64,000 nt of DNA from Burkholderiales bacterium (GCA_947451925.1 CANGAW010000003.1:1-64000); one strand, 5' to 3'; counted from the first letter of the stretch, positions 28,065-37,153 are shown. Notes: generated from the letters alone by a model not told the origin. Numbers and translations are program-made.

Positions 28065-29324
28065 ATGCCGGTTTTTTTTATTCTTGCCACCTTGCTGGTC
28101 GCACTGATTTTTATCGGACTGGCCTGGCTCTGGAGCAGACCAGCACAGCAAGCCGCTGACCATGCCGAAAACGATCCCGAATGGCAGGTCATGCTGGCAC
28201 GCCGGCGCGAGATCGAAGAAGATTTGCAACTGAGCAGCGAGACCCGCGCCACTTTACGCGCCGAGTGGCTGGCGACAGCCGACGCGGCAATGGCCTTGTC
28301 CCGCCGCGACACCACGCTGATCCCATCGAAGTCGGCTCTGTCGGCTTTGGCTTTGCTGGTACTGTGCATCGCGGTGGCAACCTATGCCAGCTTTGGTCAA
28401 TGGGAACCGGCGGCCTTGCAGTTTGCCGCACCAAGTGCCGCGTCTGCAGAACGTGACCAGGCCGAACAGTTCAAGGCCGAAATGGCCGAGCGCATCACGC
28501 AGCTCGAAGCCCGCCTGAAAAACAAACCGGATGATCTGGATGGCTGGTTGTTATTGGCCCGCTCGCACTTCTTTACCGACAACTACGCCGCCGCCGCCGC
28601 TGCACTGGAGCACGCATTAAAACTGGCGCCGCGCAATCCCGCCGTGCTGGCTGACCTGGCTGATTCGCTGGCTGCTGCCAGTCCTGACCATTCATTGTCG
28701 GGACGGCCGCTGCAACTGGTGCAACAAGCCTTAAGCATTGATCCGCGTCACCCAAAATCGCTGGCACTGGCAGCCAGCGAGGCCATGGATCGCAAAGATA
28801 ATGCAACGGCCATCACTTACTGGAAGCGCTTGCGCGACGTGTTGCCAGCCGAAGGTGAACAGCATGACCGGGTCGAGGCAGTGCTGGCCGGACTCGGTGC
28901 CCCTGTTACCGCAGCGGCCCCCGACGCCGCCAAGGCTAAAGCTGGCGACGCTGCTCTGACCATTAAAGGCAGGCTGTCCTTCTCGTCAGGCTTGATGCGG
29001 CAGGCACGTGAGGGCAAGTTGCCGGCTGAAGCGGTGCTGTTTATTTTTGCACGTACGGCGGATAGCAGCGGCGGCCCGCCACTGGCAGCCTTGCGATTGC
29101 CGCTGGCGCAAGCGATGCAGAAATCGCCCTTTCCCTTTGAGCTTGACGACAGCCTTTCCATGAACCCGGCCAACAAACTGTCCGCAGCCAAACTGGTGGA
29201 TGTGGAAGCAAGGATTGCAATGAGCGGTAGCGTACAAAAGCAGGCAAGCGATATTCGATTCACGGTCAAGGGCATCAAGCCCGGCACCAGCGGCGTGGTC
29301 TTGCAAATGGAGGTAGCACCATGA
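28065..29324 (+). CDS. ccmI: Cytochrome c maturation protein CcmI (CycH)
   Basis: A 419-residue membrane protein with an N-terminal helix (1-25), a cytosolic coiled loop with ARRREIEEDLQLSSETRATLRAEW, a second helix (about 92-110) and a periplasmic TPR domain (about 140-270, e.g. LDGWLLLARSHFFTDNYAAAA), then a C-terminal beta domain. CcmI presents apocytochrome c to the CcmF/H haem lyase. A TATAAT at 28027-28032 is a likely -10 for this operon, with no clear -35. It overlaps ccmF by 4 bp. Confidence 0.9.
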   Translation: MPVFFILATLLVALIFIGLAWLWSRPAQQAADHAENDPEWQVMLARRREIEEDLQLSSETRATLRAEWLATADAAMALSRRDTTLIPSKSALSALALLVLCIAVATYASFGQWEPAALQFAAPSAASAERDQAEQFKAEMAERITQLEARLKNKPDDLDGWLLLARSHFFTDNYAAAAAALEHALKLAPRNPAVLADLADSLAAASPDHSLSGRPLQLVQQALSIDPRHPKSLALAASEAMDRKDNATAITYWKRLRDVLPAEGEQHDRVEAVLAGLGAPVTAAAPDAAKAKAGDAALTIKGRLSFSSGLMRQAREGKLPAEAVLFIFARTADSSGGPPLAALRLPLAQAMQKSPFPFELDDSLSMNPANKLSAAKLVDVEARIAMSGSVQKQASDIRFTVKGIKPGTSGVVLQMEVAP

Positions 29325-31282
29325 TCGCTGAACTCGGTCAATTCTGTCTGGCATTTGCCCTCGCTATTGCGCTGGTGGCCTCAGTGTTCGGCTTCTGGCA
29401 CATCAGTCGTCAGAGTTTGAGTTTTTCTTATCTGGGGCGGGCGCTGGCCGGTTCGGCCTGGCTGACTTTTGCACTGACTGCAGCTGCTTTCGGTGCGCTG
29501 ATCTGGAGTTTCATTACCAGCGATTTTTCAGTTCGCAATGTGGCCGAAAATTCAAACAGCCTGTTGCCGATGGCATATCGCTTTGCAGCCTCCTGGGGTT
29601 CGCATGAAGGCTCCTTACTGTTGTGGGTACTGATGCTGTCAGGCTGGACCGCCGCTGTCGCCGGCCGCTCGGCGCATCTGGCACCTGGTTTTCGCGCACG
29701 CGTGATCGCCACCTTATTGCTGCTGCAAGTGGCATTTGTGGGTCTGCTTCTGGCCAGCTCAAACCCTTTTTTGCGCTTGCTGCCTGCGGCCATCGAAGGG
29801 CGTGACCTGAACCCCTTGCTGCAAGATCCGGTGATGGTGATCCATCCGCCTATGCTCTACATGGGTTATGTCGGTTTTGCGGTGACCTTCGCCTTTGCCG
29901 TTGCAGCTTTGCTTGAAGGCCGGCTTGACCCGATCTGGGCGCGCTGGTCGCGGCCTTGGGCCAATGCGGCCTGGGTGTTTTTAACTGTGGGTATTTTGCT
30001 GGGCAGCTGGTGGGCTTATACCGAGCTGGGCTGGGGCGGCTGGTGGTTCTGGGATCCGGTTGAAAACGCGTCTATCCTGCCGTGGTTTGCCGGCACCGCG
30101 TTAATCCATTCGCTGGCTGTTACCGACAAGCGCGATGCGCTCAAAAGCTGGACCGTGCTGTTAGCACTGATTGCCTTTGCGCTGTCCTTGCTGGGAACCT
30201 TTCTGGTGCGCTCGGGCGTGCTGACTTCGGTGCATGCGTTTGCGACTGACCCGACCCGTGGCATTCTGATTTTGTCTTTGTTGACCGTAGTCGTTGGCGT
30301 GGCCTTCGTGCTGTATGCATGGCGCACCCGTGAAGTCGGTCTGGGCGGCAGCTTTAGTCCAGTCTCGCGCGAGTCGCTACTGCTGATCAATAACCTGCTG
30401 CTGGCTTGCGCCTTGTCTGCGGTGCTGCTGGGTACGCTCTATCCACTGATTATGGAAGCCATTGGTGGCACCAAAATGTCAGTTGGCCCACCTTACTTTG
30501 AAGCGGTGATTGCGCCCCTGTTGTTGCCGGCGGCCTGGTTCATGGCTTCGGCTCCCTGGAGCACCTGGAAGAGCACCGATCCCTTGGTCATGCTGCGGCA
30601 GATGTTGTGGCCACTGCTGGCTGCAGTTGCGGTCGCTGCGGGCTTCATTATCTTGCGCGGCAAAGGCGGCGTGATGATGGCGCTCGGTATCATCTCGGCG
30701 GCGTTGCTGGCCATTGCCACCCTGAGCCATGCGGTGCAGCGTCTGCGTGGTCAGGACAATGTGTTCAAGCGCATGCGTTCACTGGGCGCGTCGTATTGGG
30801 CAATGGTGCTGGCGCACATGGGTGTGGCGGTGTTTATTGCCGGCGTGACTCTGGTCAAGACTTATGAGATTGAAAAAGATCTGGTCATGCGTGTCGGGCA
30901 GACTGAAACCATCGCCAACTGGACCCTGCGTTTTGATGGCGTCAAAATGGTACCCGGTCAAAATTACAGCGCTTGGCAGGCCATTTTCCAGCTCGCTGAT
31001 AAAGATGGCAGCGACATGCGTGAACTGTTGCCGGAAAAACGGCGCTATGCTGCCAGTGGCCAGACCATGAGCGAAGCGGCGATTGATTATGGCGTGTTCG
31101 GCGACATTTACTTGTCGCTGGGTGAGCCGATGCCGGTTGAAGGCAATCAGCCGGAAGTCTGGTCTGCGCGCATTTACCTGAAACCCTTCATCGGCTGGAT
31201 CTGGTGGGGTTGCATGCTGATGGCCCTGGGTGGTGCGCTGGCGTTGTTTGATCGCCGTTATCGTCGCAAGGTGTCTGCATGA
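29321..31282 (+). CDS. ccmF: Haem lyase CcmF
   Basis: A 653-residue membrane protein with about 15 helices. The haem-handling WWD motif is clear (GWGGWWFWDPVENASILPW), as is SWGSHEGSLLLWVLMLSGW. CcmF joins haem to the CXXCH thiols of cytochromes c, here needed for CcoO and CcoP. The genes ccmI-F-G-H overlap by 4 bp each, so they form one translationally coupled unit. Confidence 0.95.
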   Translation: MIAELGQFCLAFALAIALVASVFGFWHISRQSLSFSYLGRALAGSAWLTFALTAAAFGALIWSFITSDFSVRNVAENSNSLLPMAYRFAASWGSHEGSLLLWVLMLSGWTAAVAGRSAHLAPGFRARVIATLLLLQVAFVGLLLASSNPFLRLLPAAIEGRDLNPLLQDPVMVIHPPMLYMGYVGFAVTFAFAVAALLEGRLDPIWARWSRPWANAAWVFLTVGILLGSWWAYTELGWGGWWFWDPVENASILPWFAGTALIHSLAVTDKRDALKSWTVLLALIAFALSLLGTFLVRSGVLTSVHAFATDPTRGILILSLLTVVVGVAFVLYAWRTREVGLGGSFSPVSRESLLLINNLLLACALSAVLLGTLYPLIMEAIGGTKMSVGPPYFEAVIAPLLLPAAWFMASAPWSTWKSTDPLVMLRQMLWPLLAAVAVAAGFIILRGKGGVMMALGIISAALLAIATLSHAVQRLRGQDNVFKRMRSLGASYWAMVLAHMGVAVFIAGVTLVKTYEIEKDLVMRVGQTETIANWTLRFDGVKMVPGQNYSAWQAIFQLADKDGSDMRELLPEKRRYAASGQTMSEAAIDYGVFGDIYLSLGEPMPVEGNQPEVWSARIYLKPFIGWIWWGCMLMALGGALALFDRRYRRKVSA

Positions 31283-31809
31283 AACGCAAACTGTTTCTGA
31301 TCCTGCCGATTATGGTGCTGCTGTTGTTGGCGGTGCTGCTCGGTCGTGGTTTGCAACTCGATCCGCACAAACTGGAGTCGGTACGCATCGGCAAGCCGGC
31401 ACCGCATATGCTGCTGCAAACACTGGACGGACATCAGTTCGACAGCGAAGCCCTGAAGGGCCGGGTCTGGGTTTTGAATGTTTTTGCTTCCTGGTGCAGC
31501 GCCTGTGTCATCGAACATCCGCGACTGCTGCAAATAGGTAAGCAAGATCGTGTGCCACTGATGGGTCTGGCCTACAAAGACAAGTCCAGCGATACGTCAG
31601 CCTGGCTGCAACAGCATGGCAATCCGTATCAGCAGGTGGCGCTCGACACCGATGGCCGGGTGGGTATTGAATACGGTGTATACGGCGTGCCTGAAACTTT
31701 TGTCATTGATGCCGAAGGCATTGTCAGGCTGCGCCATGCGGGCCCGATTGACGACACATTTTTTGCACAACAGGTTGAGCCTTTGCTCGCTGCAGGCGGT
31801 ACAAAATGA
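31279..31809 (+). CDS. ccmG: Periplasmic thiol:disulfide oxidoreductase CcmG (DsbE)
   Basis: A 176-residue membrane-anchored thioredoxin-like protein: helix at about 4-23, then the active site FASWCSACV (Cys73, Cys76) and the cis-proline region YGVYGVPETFVID. It reduces apocytochrome thiols before haem attachment. The GVPE loop is typical of CcmG/DsbE. Confidence 0.94.
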   Translation: MKRKLFLILPIMVLLLLAVLLGRGLQLDPHKLESVRIGKPAPHMLLQTLDGHQFDSEALKGRVWVLNVFASWCSACVIEHPRLLQIGKQDRVPLMGLAYKDKSSDTSAWLQQHGNPYQQVALDTDGRVGIEYGVYGVPETFVIDAEGIVRLRHAGPIDDTFFAQQVEPLLAAGGTK

Positions 31810-32219
31810 ACGCGACCCCCGAAGAACTCGAAAGACTGCAACGCCTGTCGTCTGATTTGCGTTGCCTGGTCTGCCAGAACCAGAGCATTGCCGAATCAAG
31901 CGCCGGTCTGGCGCTGGACTTGAAACAGCAGGCGCTGGAGCAAATTCAGGCGGGTAAAAGTGATGCCGCGATCCGCACTTACATGGTCGAGCGTTATGGC
32001 GAATTCATTTTATATAAACCCGCTTACTCCACAGCCAACGCTGCATTGTGGGCGGGCCCGTTTTTGTTGCTGGTGTTTTTAGTCGTGGTGATCGTGCGCG
32101 GTTGGCGCCGGCGCGCAGCGGCCGTGAATGCTTCGGCTGTACCGGCAGCAGCGGCAGATGCGCTGCGGCAGGCACAACTGGAAGAGCGCTATCGCCGCGA
32201 ATCGGAACAGAAAAAATAA
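31806..32219 (+). CDS. ccmH: Cytochrome c maturation protein CcmH (short form without N-terminal signal)
   Basis: A 137-residue protein with the CcmH redox motif LRCLVCQNQSIAESSAG (Cys20, Cys23), the GDAAIRTYMVERYGEFILY-like family segment and one C-terminal helix (about 79-100). Unlike typical CcmH it starts directly with MNATPEELERLQRLS and has no hydrophobic signal sequence; in-frame stops 36 and 60 bp upstream rule out a longer start in this reading. The polar tail after the helix is short. It follows ccmG with a 4-bp overlap. Confidence 0.9.
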   Translation: MNATPEELERLQRLSSDLRCLVCQNQSIAESSAGLALDLKQQALEQIQAGKSDAAIRTYMVERYGEFILYKPAYSTANAALWAGPFLLLVFLVVVIVRGWRRRAAAVNASAVPAAAADALRQAQLEERYRRESEQKK

Positions 32220-32224
32220 TTCTT

Positions 32225-32791
32225 TTATTCGATGCTGAGTACAGGCAGCCAGTTTGAATTGGCATCGGCATCAAAAAAATCTTTGTCTTGCAGCGGCCGC
32301 TGGCGGCGTTCGATGGGTACCGTGTCGGGTGCAATGAAGGGCGCCATGTCGACTTCAAACAGCGTGCCGCTAATGCCTTTTTCTGTCCACCGCAGTTTGT
32401 AATACAAGCCATTGAACGGATTGACGTGCAAATCCTTGGCCTTGGTGCGCATGAACATCAATGCGTATTCCAGCGGCAGCAAATCGTCGGCGCTGATTAG
32501 TGCGGCTTCGTTTTTTACCGGAAACCAGCACAGTCTTTGTTTCTCGCCGGTCAGGCAACGAAACGGCCGCATCGCCAGAAAATAATCTTCCATATTGGCT
32601 GCCATCTCAACCTGAAAAGCCGTCTTGCCGTTGCCGCCATCGGAGAAAATGACCGAACCAATACGATGACGTTCGCCGGCAGCGTTTGAGAGCACGATGT
32701 CATGACTGCCTTGCAAGTTGAGCGCTTCAACCTGGGCCATGCCAATCATGCCTGAGCATGCCAGCAGCAGACGCAAGATTATTTTTTTCAT
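32225..32791 (-). CDS. Exported protein of unknown function
   Basis: A 188-residue protein with a signal peptide (MKKIILRLLLACSGMIGMAQVEA). The mature part contains LNLQGSHDIVL, CLTGEKQRLCWFPVKNE (two Cys that may form a disulfide), and a Trp/Phe-rich region with LYYKLRWTEKGISG. I do not recognise the family. The gene converges on ccmH with 5 bp between stops, and it is divergent from panE. Confidence 0.75.
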   Translation of the reverse strand: MKKIILRLLLACSGMIGMAQVEALNLQGSHDIVLSNAAGERHRIGSVIFSDGGNGKTAFQVEMAANMEDYFLAMRPFRCLTGEKQRLCWFPVKNEAALISADDLLPLEYALMFMRTKAKDLHVNPFNGLYYKLRWTEKGISGTLFEVDMAPFIAPDTVPIERRQRPLQDKDFFDADANSNWLPVLSIE

Positions 32792-32893
32792 GTCTGTTCT
32801 CCAATTGATAATGACCGGCAGTCTTGTCGGGCCGCCTTTGGTTTGCCATCATACTGTAGTGAATGTTTAACAGTTTGCGTTCTGGGAGAGTCA

Positions 32894-33820
32894 ATGAACA
32901 AACAAGGGGAACAAGGACTTCGGTTTGCCATCATGGGAGCCGGTGCAGTGGGTTGTTATTTTGGCGGCATGCTGGCCCGCGCCGGCCATCAGGTCACCCT
33001 CATTGGTCGTGGCGCGCATGTGCAAGCGATCCGGCAGCAAGGCTTGCGGCTTGATACGCAAACGTTTGATGAAACCCTGCACGTCACAGCTACCACCGAC
33101 GTGGCCGCTGTCCGTGATGCGCAGATTGTGCTGTTCTGCGTGAAGTCGACCGATACCGTCAGTGCAGCAGCACAGATAGCGCCACATCTTGATCCGGCAG
33201 CGATTGTGTTGAGTTTGCAAAACGGGGTTGAAAACGCTGAACTGTTGAAAGCGGCATTGCCGCAGCATGTGATAGCGGCCGTGGTGTATGTGGCCACTGA
33301 AATGGCCGGCCCGGGTCATCTGCGCCATCATGGTCGCGGTGAGCTGACCATTGGTGCGTCGGCAGAAAGCGAACGTATTGCTTCCCTGTTTACGGCTGCC
33401 GCAATTCCGGTGCAGGTGTCTGCCAACGTTGTGGGTGCGCAGTGGGCCAAGCTGATTATCAATTGCGCCTACAACGCCATTTCGGCGATTACGCAAATGC
33501 CGTATGGCAGACTGATGCAGGGCGAGGGTATTGAGGCGTTGATGCAATCTGTGGTTGATGAATGCCGCGCTGTCTCTGACGCTGCGGGCATTCATGTCCC
33601 TGGTGATAGCATGCAGGAAGTGCGTCGTATTGCGCAGACGATGGCAGGACAGTTTTCGTCCACGGCGCAAGATCTGGCACGTGGCAAGCCCAATGAAATT
33701 GATCATTTGAACGGCTATGTTTGCCGGCAAGCCCAAGCGCTGGGAATTAGCACACCGGTCAATCATGCACTGACTTGTCTGGTGAAATTATTAGCAGAAA
33801 AAAAACAGGAGACACCATGA
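32894..33820 (+). CDS. panE: 2-Dehydropantoate 2-reductase (ketopantoate reductase)
   Basis: A 308-residue NADPH-dependent enzyme of pantothenate synthesis. The N-terminus has the dinucleotide site FAIMGAGAVGCYFGGMLARAGH; further signs are LSLQNGVENAELL and the catalytic-domain segments WAKLIINCAYNAISAI and KPNEIDHLNGYV. The ATG at 32894 follows GGGAGAG; the frame opens further upstream without a better start. It overlaps the next gene by 4 bp. PanE-like paralogues with other substrates exist, so the exact substrate is inferred. Confidence 0.9.
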   Translation: MNKQGEQGLRFAIMGAGAVGCYFGGMLARAGHQVTLIGRGAHVQAIRQQGLRLDTQTFDETLHVTATTDVAAVRDAQIVLFCVKSTDTVSAAAQIAPHLDPAAIVLSLQNGVENAELLKAALPQHVIAAVVYVATEMAGPGHLRHHGRGELTIGASAESERIASLFTAAAIPVQVSANVVGAQWAKLIINCAYNAISAITQMPYGRLMQGEGIEALMQSVVDECRAVSDAAGIHVPGDSMQEVRRIAQTMAGQFSSTAQDLARGKPNEIDHLNGYVCRQAQALGISTPVNHALTCLVKLLAEKKQETP

Positions 33821-34104
33821 ATCAGGAAGAATTCACGCGCATGCTGGCCGACGAAGGCTATGAACAAGTGGTGACGATTGAGCGCGAAGCCAATGGTTTT
33901 CTGGGGCTGCACAGTCATCCTTTCGAAGCCAAGGCTTTGATCATTGAAGGCGAAATCCAGATCTGGGTCGAGGAGCAGGAACAGAAGTGCGCAGTCGGCC
34001 ATATTTTTCATTTGAATGCCGAAGTCGAACATGCCGAGCGTTACGGACCCGCTGGTGTGAAATATCTGGTGGGCCGCAAACCTCTGGTGTCCTCCGGGCT
34101 GTGA
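33817..34104 (+). CDS. Small cupin-domain protein
   Basis: A 95-residue single cupin: GFLGLHSHPFEAKALIIEGEIQIWVEE contains the first metal-binding motif (H-x-H…E) and GHIFHLNAEVEHAERYGPAG the second. The substrate is unknown. It overlaps the panE stop by 4 bp and is followed after 2 bp by an exported-protein gene, so the three are probably co-transcribed. Confidence 0.85.
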   Translation: MNQEEFTRMLADEGYEQVVTIEREANGFLGLHSHPFEAKALIIEGEIQIWVEEQEQKCAVGHIFHLNAEVEHAERYGPAGVKYLVGRKPLVSSGL

Positions 34105-34106
34105 CG

Positions 34107-34610
34107 ATGCCGCTGACAAAAACGGTAGCGCAGTGCAGTGTGGTGGTGGCCTTGTTGTCGGCGCTGATTCCGGGCTTTGCGCAAGAATCCAAAATGGAAT
34201 CGCAAGCGATTCGCTGCTCGGCTTTTTTTATGGTCTTTGCCGACGCAGCAGATAACAGCCGCGTGAAAAGCTTGCAACAACTCGCCGGCAATTTTGCGGA
34301 TGCCTATGTCAAGGCGCATGACGAAAAAAACACTCATGCCAGCGACGCAGACATGCTGACGCGACGTGAAACCGTGCTCAAAGAATTAGAGGCTGCATAT
34401 CGCGACAACCAGCCGGCTTTGCTGCAGGAAGCGGTGTTATGTGGCGCGTGGGGCGAGGGTTTTTTGCTGCAAGGCGAGAACATCACTTATGTTCCCATCA
34501 TTCCCAAAATCATTCCGCAAAAAGTCTGGGAAGAGTATGGAGCTTTAAGCAGTGCTGCTTTTGAAAAATGGATGCAGGCAGATAGAAACAAAGCCGCGGT
34601 TGGCAAATAA
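34107..34610 (+). CDS. Exported protein of unknown function
   Basis: From the ATG at 34107 a 167-residue protein with a signal peptide (about 1-25, VVVALLSALIPGFAQ). The mature helical part includes IRCSAFFMVFADAAD and AVLCGAWGEGFLLQG, so two cysteines far apart. I do not recognise a family. It sits 2 bp behind the cupin gene. Confidence 0.75.
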   Translation: MPLTKTVAQCSVVVALLSALIPGFAQESKMESQAIRCSAFFMVFADAADNSRVKSLQQLAGNFADAYVKAHDEKNTHASDADMLTRRETVLKELEAAYRDNQPALLQEAVLCGAWGEGFLLQGENITYVPIIPKIIPQKVWEEYGALSSAAFEKWMQADRNKAAVGK

Positions 34611-34667
34611 AACACCCGTCTTGACATAATGCCATTCAGTTACGGGGAAATTTTTTCGTTTGTAATG

Positions 34668-34762
34668 AAAGACACTGGGTCCTGGCCTGCGCCGGGACGA
34701 CGTTAACGGGGCAAGGTGACAATCAATAGTCATCCCGGCGCAGGCCGGGATACAGCGTCTTT
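34668..34762. repeat. Dispersed palindromic repeat (95 bp, near-perfect inverted arms)
   Basis: The left arm begins AAAGACACTGGGTCCTGG and the right arm ends GGGATACAGCGTCTTT. Paired over 30 bp they agree at 26 positions, so the unit folds into a long hairpin on either strand. Its right end is nearly identical to that at 17843. It fills most of the gap between two unrelated genes, typical of REP/MITE-like elements. No ORF inside. Confidence 0.7.
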
Positions 34763-34810
34763 GCTTAACTGACAGGCATTAGGTACCGTCAGGGATACAT
34801 TCTGCGCCGC

Positions 34811-35152
34811 TTAGTCCACCTCAAAATCGAATTTATGTTTAAGGCAGTTTAAGGTGTTGATGTAATAAAAAGAAAACTTTGCCGCATTTTCCGCACTGAC
34901 CCGTATGCGCATCTGGTTGCGGCCAATGACATCGCCTTCCGTGTCTTTGACGGCGATATGCAAAATACCGGCAAAAGCTTTCTCTCCCTTGTTGACCAGG
35001 ACGCCGCTGACGCCGGTATCAATACAGGAAAGTTCTTTGACCACGAAGTCAGGGTCATTGGTTTTGATGGTCGCAGCAAAGACGCTGGTGCAAGGCAGGG
35101 CGATGCCAGCTAGCAGGGCAAACAGAGCAAGACAAGGTTTTAAAAAAGCCAT
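34811..35152 (-). CDS. Small exported protein of unknown function
   Basis: From the ATG at 35150-35152 a 113-residue protein with a signal peptide (about 1-25, ALFALLAGIALPCTSVFA). The mature beta-rich part has VKELSCIDTGVSGVLVNKG and NTLNCLKHKFDFEVD, two Cys likely joined, and resembles a small Ig-like fold. Not recognised. It is divergent from psd across 204 bp. Confidence 0.72.
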   Translation of the reverse strand: MAFLKPCLALFALLAGIALPCTSVFAATIKTNDPDFVVKELSCIDTGVSGVLVNKGEKAFAGILHIAVKDTEGDVIGRNQMRIRVSAENAAKFSFYYINTLNCLKHKFDFEVD

Positions 35153-35356
35153 CGCAGGGGCTCCGATAGTAAAAAGTAAATTCCGGCATTGGCGGCAAGT
35201 TTGCCGCCCGAACAGACCGAAAGGTAGCAGATTCGCGCGCTGTTGTCGGACTGCTGATACCATCCTGCTCCTGCAGAATGTACAATTCTCAACCTCTTAC
35301 CCGGTTTTGCGGCAAATCCCAGGGATTGTCTGTAAAGATCATTTATCGGAGCTGTA

Positions 35357-35995
35357 TTGAATAATTATCCTCACCCCATCATTGCCCGCGAAGGCTGGCC
35401 TTTCCTGACACTTGCCATCATTGCTGCGCTGCTGGCTACGCAATTCCTTGGCCTGTGGTCGATTCCGTTCTGGATTATCGCAGTCTTCGTATTGCAGTTT
35501 TTCCGTGATCCGGCGCGCGTCATCCCGCAGGATGCCAATGCGGTGCTGTCCCCGGCCGATGGCCGTATTGTTGTCGTCGGCAAGGCCCATGATCCTTACG
35601 CCAATCGCGAGGCGCTGAAAATCAGCGTGTTCATGAATGTGTTCAACGTCCACTCCAATCGCGCGCCAGTCGATGGAAAAATTGAGAACGTCACCTATTT
35701 CCCCGGCAAATTTGTCAACGCTGACCTCGACAAGGCCTCGATTGAAAACGAACGCAATGCGCTGGTGATTACGGCAGCCAATGGCCAGACCGTCACTTGC
35801 GTGCAGGTCGCCGGCCTGGTTGCCCGCCGCATTTTGTGCTACGTCCAAGCCTCTGATGTGCTGTCTCGTGGCCAGCGTTATGGCTTTATCCGTTTTGGCT
35901 CGCGGGTGGACGTTTACCTGCCGCTGACGGCTCGTCCGCTGGTGACCGTTGGCGACAAGGTGTCGGCCACCGAAACGATTCTGGCGCAATTCTGA
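35357..35995 (+). CDS. psd: Phosphatidylserine decarboxylase, short type
   Basis: A 212-residue membrane-associated enzyme making phosphatidylethanolamine. It has an N-terminal hydrophobic region (about 15-45), [27 protein letters not shown] and the self-cleavage site RFGSR at Gly181-Ser182, which yields the pyruvoyl prosthetic group. The FGS motif is that of the short PSD class; the long class uses LGST. The start is a TTG at 35357 after CGGAG. It lies 36 bp before pssA, the enzyme that makes its substrate. Confidence 0.95.
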   Translation: MNNYPHPIIAREGWPFLTLAIIAALLATQFLGLWSIPFWIIAVFVLQFFRDPARVIPQDANAVLSPADGRIVVVGKAHDPYANREALKISVFMNVFNVHSNRAPVDGKIENVTYFPGKFVNADLDKASIENERNALVITAANGQTVTCVQVAGLVARRILCYVQASDVLSRGQRYGFIRFGSRVDVYLPLTARPLVTVGDKVSATETILAQF

Positions 35996-36031
35996 TCCGG
36001 CGCGCGCCTGCCGTCGGTTACCATAGCCTCT

Positions 36032-36904
36032 ATGTCAATTTTCAATAGCCGTAAAGTGAAGGCCAAGGCCGGCCACAGCAAGCCTTCGCGACTACATCGC
36101 TTGCCGTTGCGTCGTTTGCCGCGGGTTGATGATGTGGCCGAAGTCACCGCGCCGGTGCGCAGCCGTGGCATTTATTTGCTGCCTAACGCATTCACCACGG
36201 CGGCCCTGTTCTGCGGTTTTTACGCCATCGTCATGGCGATGAACCAGCAGTTTTCCAATGCGGCGGTGGCGATTTTTGCAGCCATGGTGCTAGACGCCGT
36301 CGACGGCCGCGTTGCCCGGCTGACCAATACCCAAAGCGAATTTGGCGCCCAATATGACAGCCTGTCCGACATGGTGTCCTTTGGTGCAGCGCCCGCGTTG
36401 ATCGTTTACGAATGGTCCTTGCGCGGCATGGGCAAGCTTGGCTGGCTGGCAGCCTTTGTCTACTGCGCTGGTGCGGCCTTGCGTCTGGCGCGCTTCAACA
36501 CCAATATTGCTGTCGTCGACAAGCGCTTTTTTCAGGGCTTGCCCAGTCCTGCCGCTGCGGCACTGGTCGCCGGCCTGATCTGGCTGATGGACGACCTGCA
36601 CATTGCCGGCACCGAATTCCCCTGGTTGTCGTGGGCGATCACGCTGTGCGCGGGACTGACGATGGTCACCAATGTGCCCTTCTATAGTTTCAAGGACGTG
36701 AACTTTCGCAAGTCGGTACCCTTCATTGCGATCTTTCTGATTGTGCTGATCTTTGTCGCCGTATCGAGCGACCCGCCTAAGGTCTTGTTTGGTTTGTTCG
36801 TCATTTATGGCTTGTCGGGTTATGTGGTCTTTTTCTGGCGCTGGTTTAAAGGCAAGCCGGTCAGCATTGTGCAAACCAGCGATGAGGTAGCGGAAGATCG
36901 TTAG
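36032..36904 (+). CDS. pssA: CDP-diacylglycerol-serine O-phosphatidyltransferase (PssA)
   Basis: A 290-residue membrane enzyme with about seven or eight helices after a basic, soluble N-terminus of about 45 residues. The CDP-alcohol phosphotransferase motif is complete: DAVDGRVARLTNTQSEFG followed by QYDSLSD. It makes phosphatidylserine for Psd. The extended, Arg/Lys-rich N-terminus (KAKAGHSKPSRLHRLPLRR) may bind the membrane surface. Confidence 0.95.
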   Translation: MSIFNSRKVKAKAGHSKPSRLHRLPLRRLPRVDDVAEVTAPVRSRGIYLLPNAFTTAALFCGFYAIVMAMNQQFSNAAVAIFAAMVLDAVDGRVARLTNTQSEFGAQYDSLSDMVSFGAAPALIVYEWSLRGMGKLGWLAAFVYCAGAALRLARFNTNIAVVDKRFFQGLPSPAAAALVAGLIWLMDDLHIAGTEFPWLSWAITLCAGLTMVTNVPFYSFKDVNFRKSVPFIAIFLIVLIFVAVSSDPPKVLFGLFVIYGLSGYVVFFWRWFKGKPVSIVQTSDEVAEDR

Positions 36905-36943
36905 ACATGACGGGGACGGTTGCGCTTTTTATTGTTTCCGCTT

Positions 36944-37036
36944 ATGCTCTTTTTCATGTCAAGTCATCCATCTTCTCTCGCTTTTGCCCTCTACAGCAGC
37001 GCCTCAGGCCTGCTGATGCTATACCTACTGCGTTAA
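36944..37036 (+). CDS. Candidate leucine-rich leader peptide of leuA
   Basis: A 30-codon frame (ATG 36944, TAA 37034) upstream of leuA. Eight of 30 residues are leucine, and the last eight codons read L-L-M-L-Y-L-L-R with two CTA codons, rarely used in this GC-rich sequence. A second ATG at 36956 gives a 26-residue version. Leader peptides of this kind sense charged leucyl-tRNA. There is no strong Shine-Dalgarno. This is inferred from composition and position only. Confidence 0.5.
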   Translation: MLFFMSSHPSSLAFALYSSASGLLMLYLLR

Positions 37037-37070
37037 CGCGCAGACAACTACCTCCTCCACAATTCGCTTT

Positions 37071-37103
37071 CTGCCCCGCTCCTGGCTGTAATACCTGGGG
37101 CAG
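37071..37103 (+). other. Hairpin between the leader peptide and leuA
   Basis: CTGCCCC (37071-37077) pairs exactly with GGGGCAG (37097-37103) across 19 nt. No run of T follows, so it is not a standard intrinsic terminator; it may be one arm of a switching structure in the leuA leader or act with Rho. Confidence 0.4.
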
Positions 37104-37153
37104 GCGGGAAATTATTCAGACCAGATTCACCGACCTTTTCCAAGGAGCCCAGC

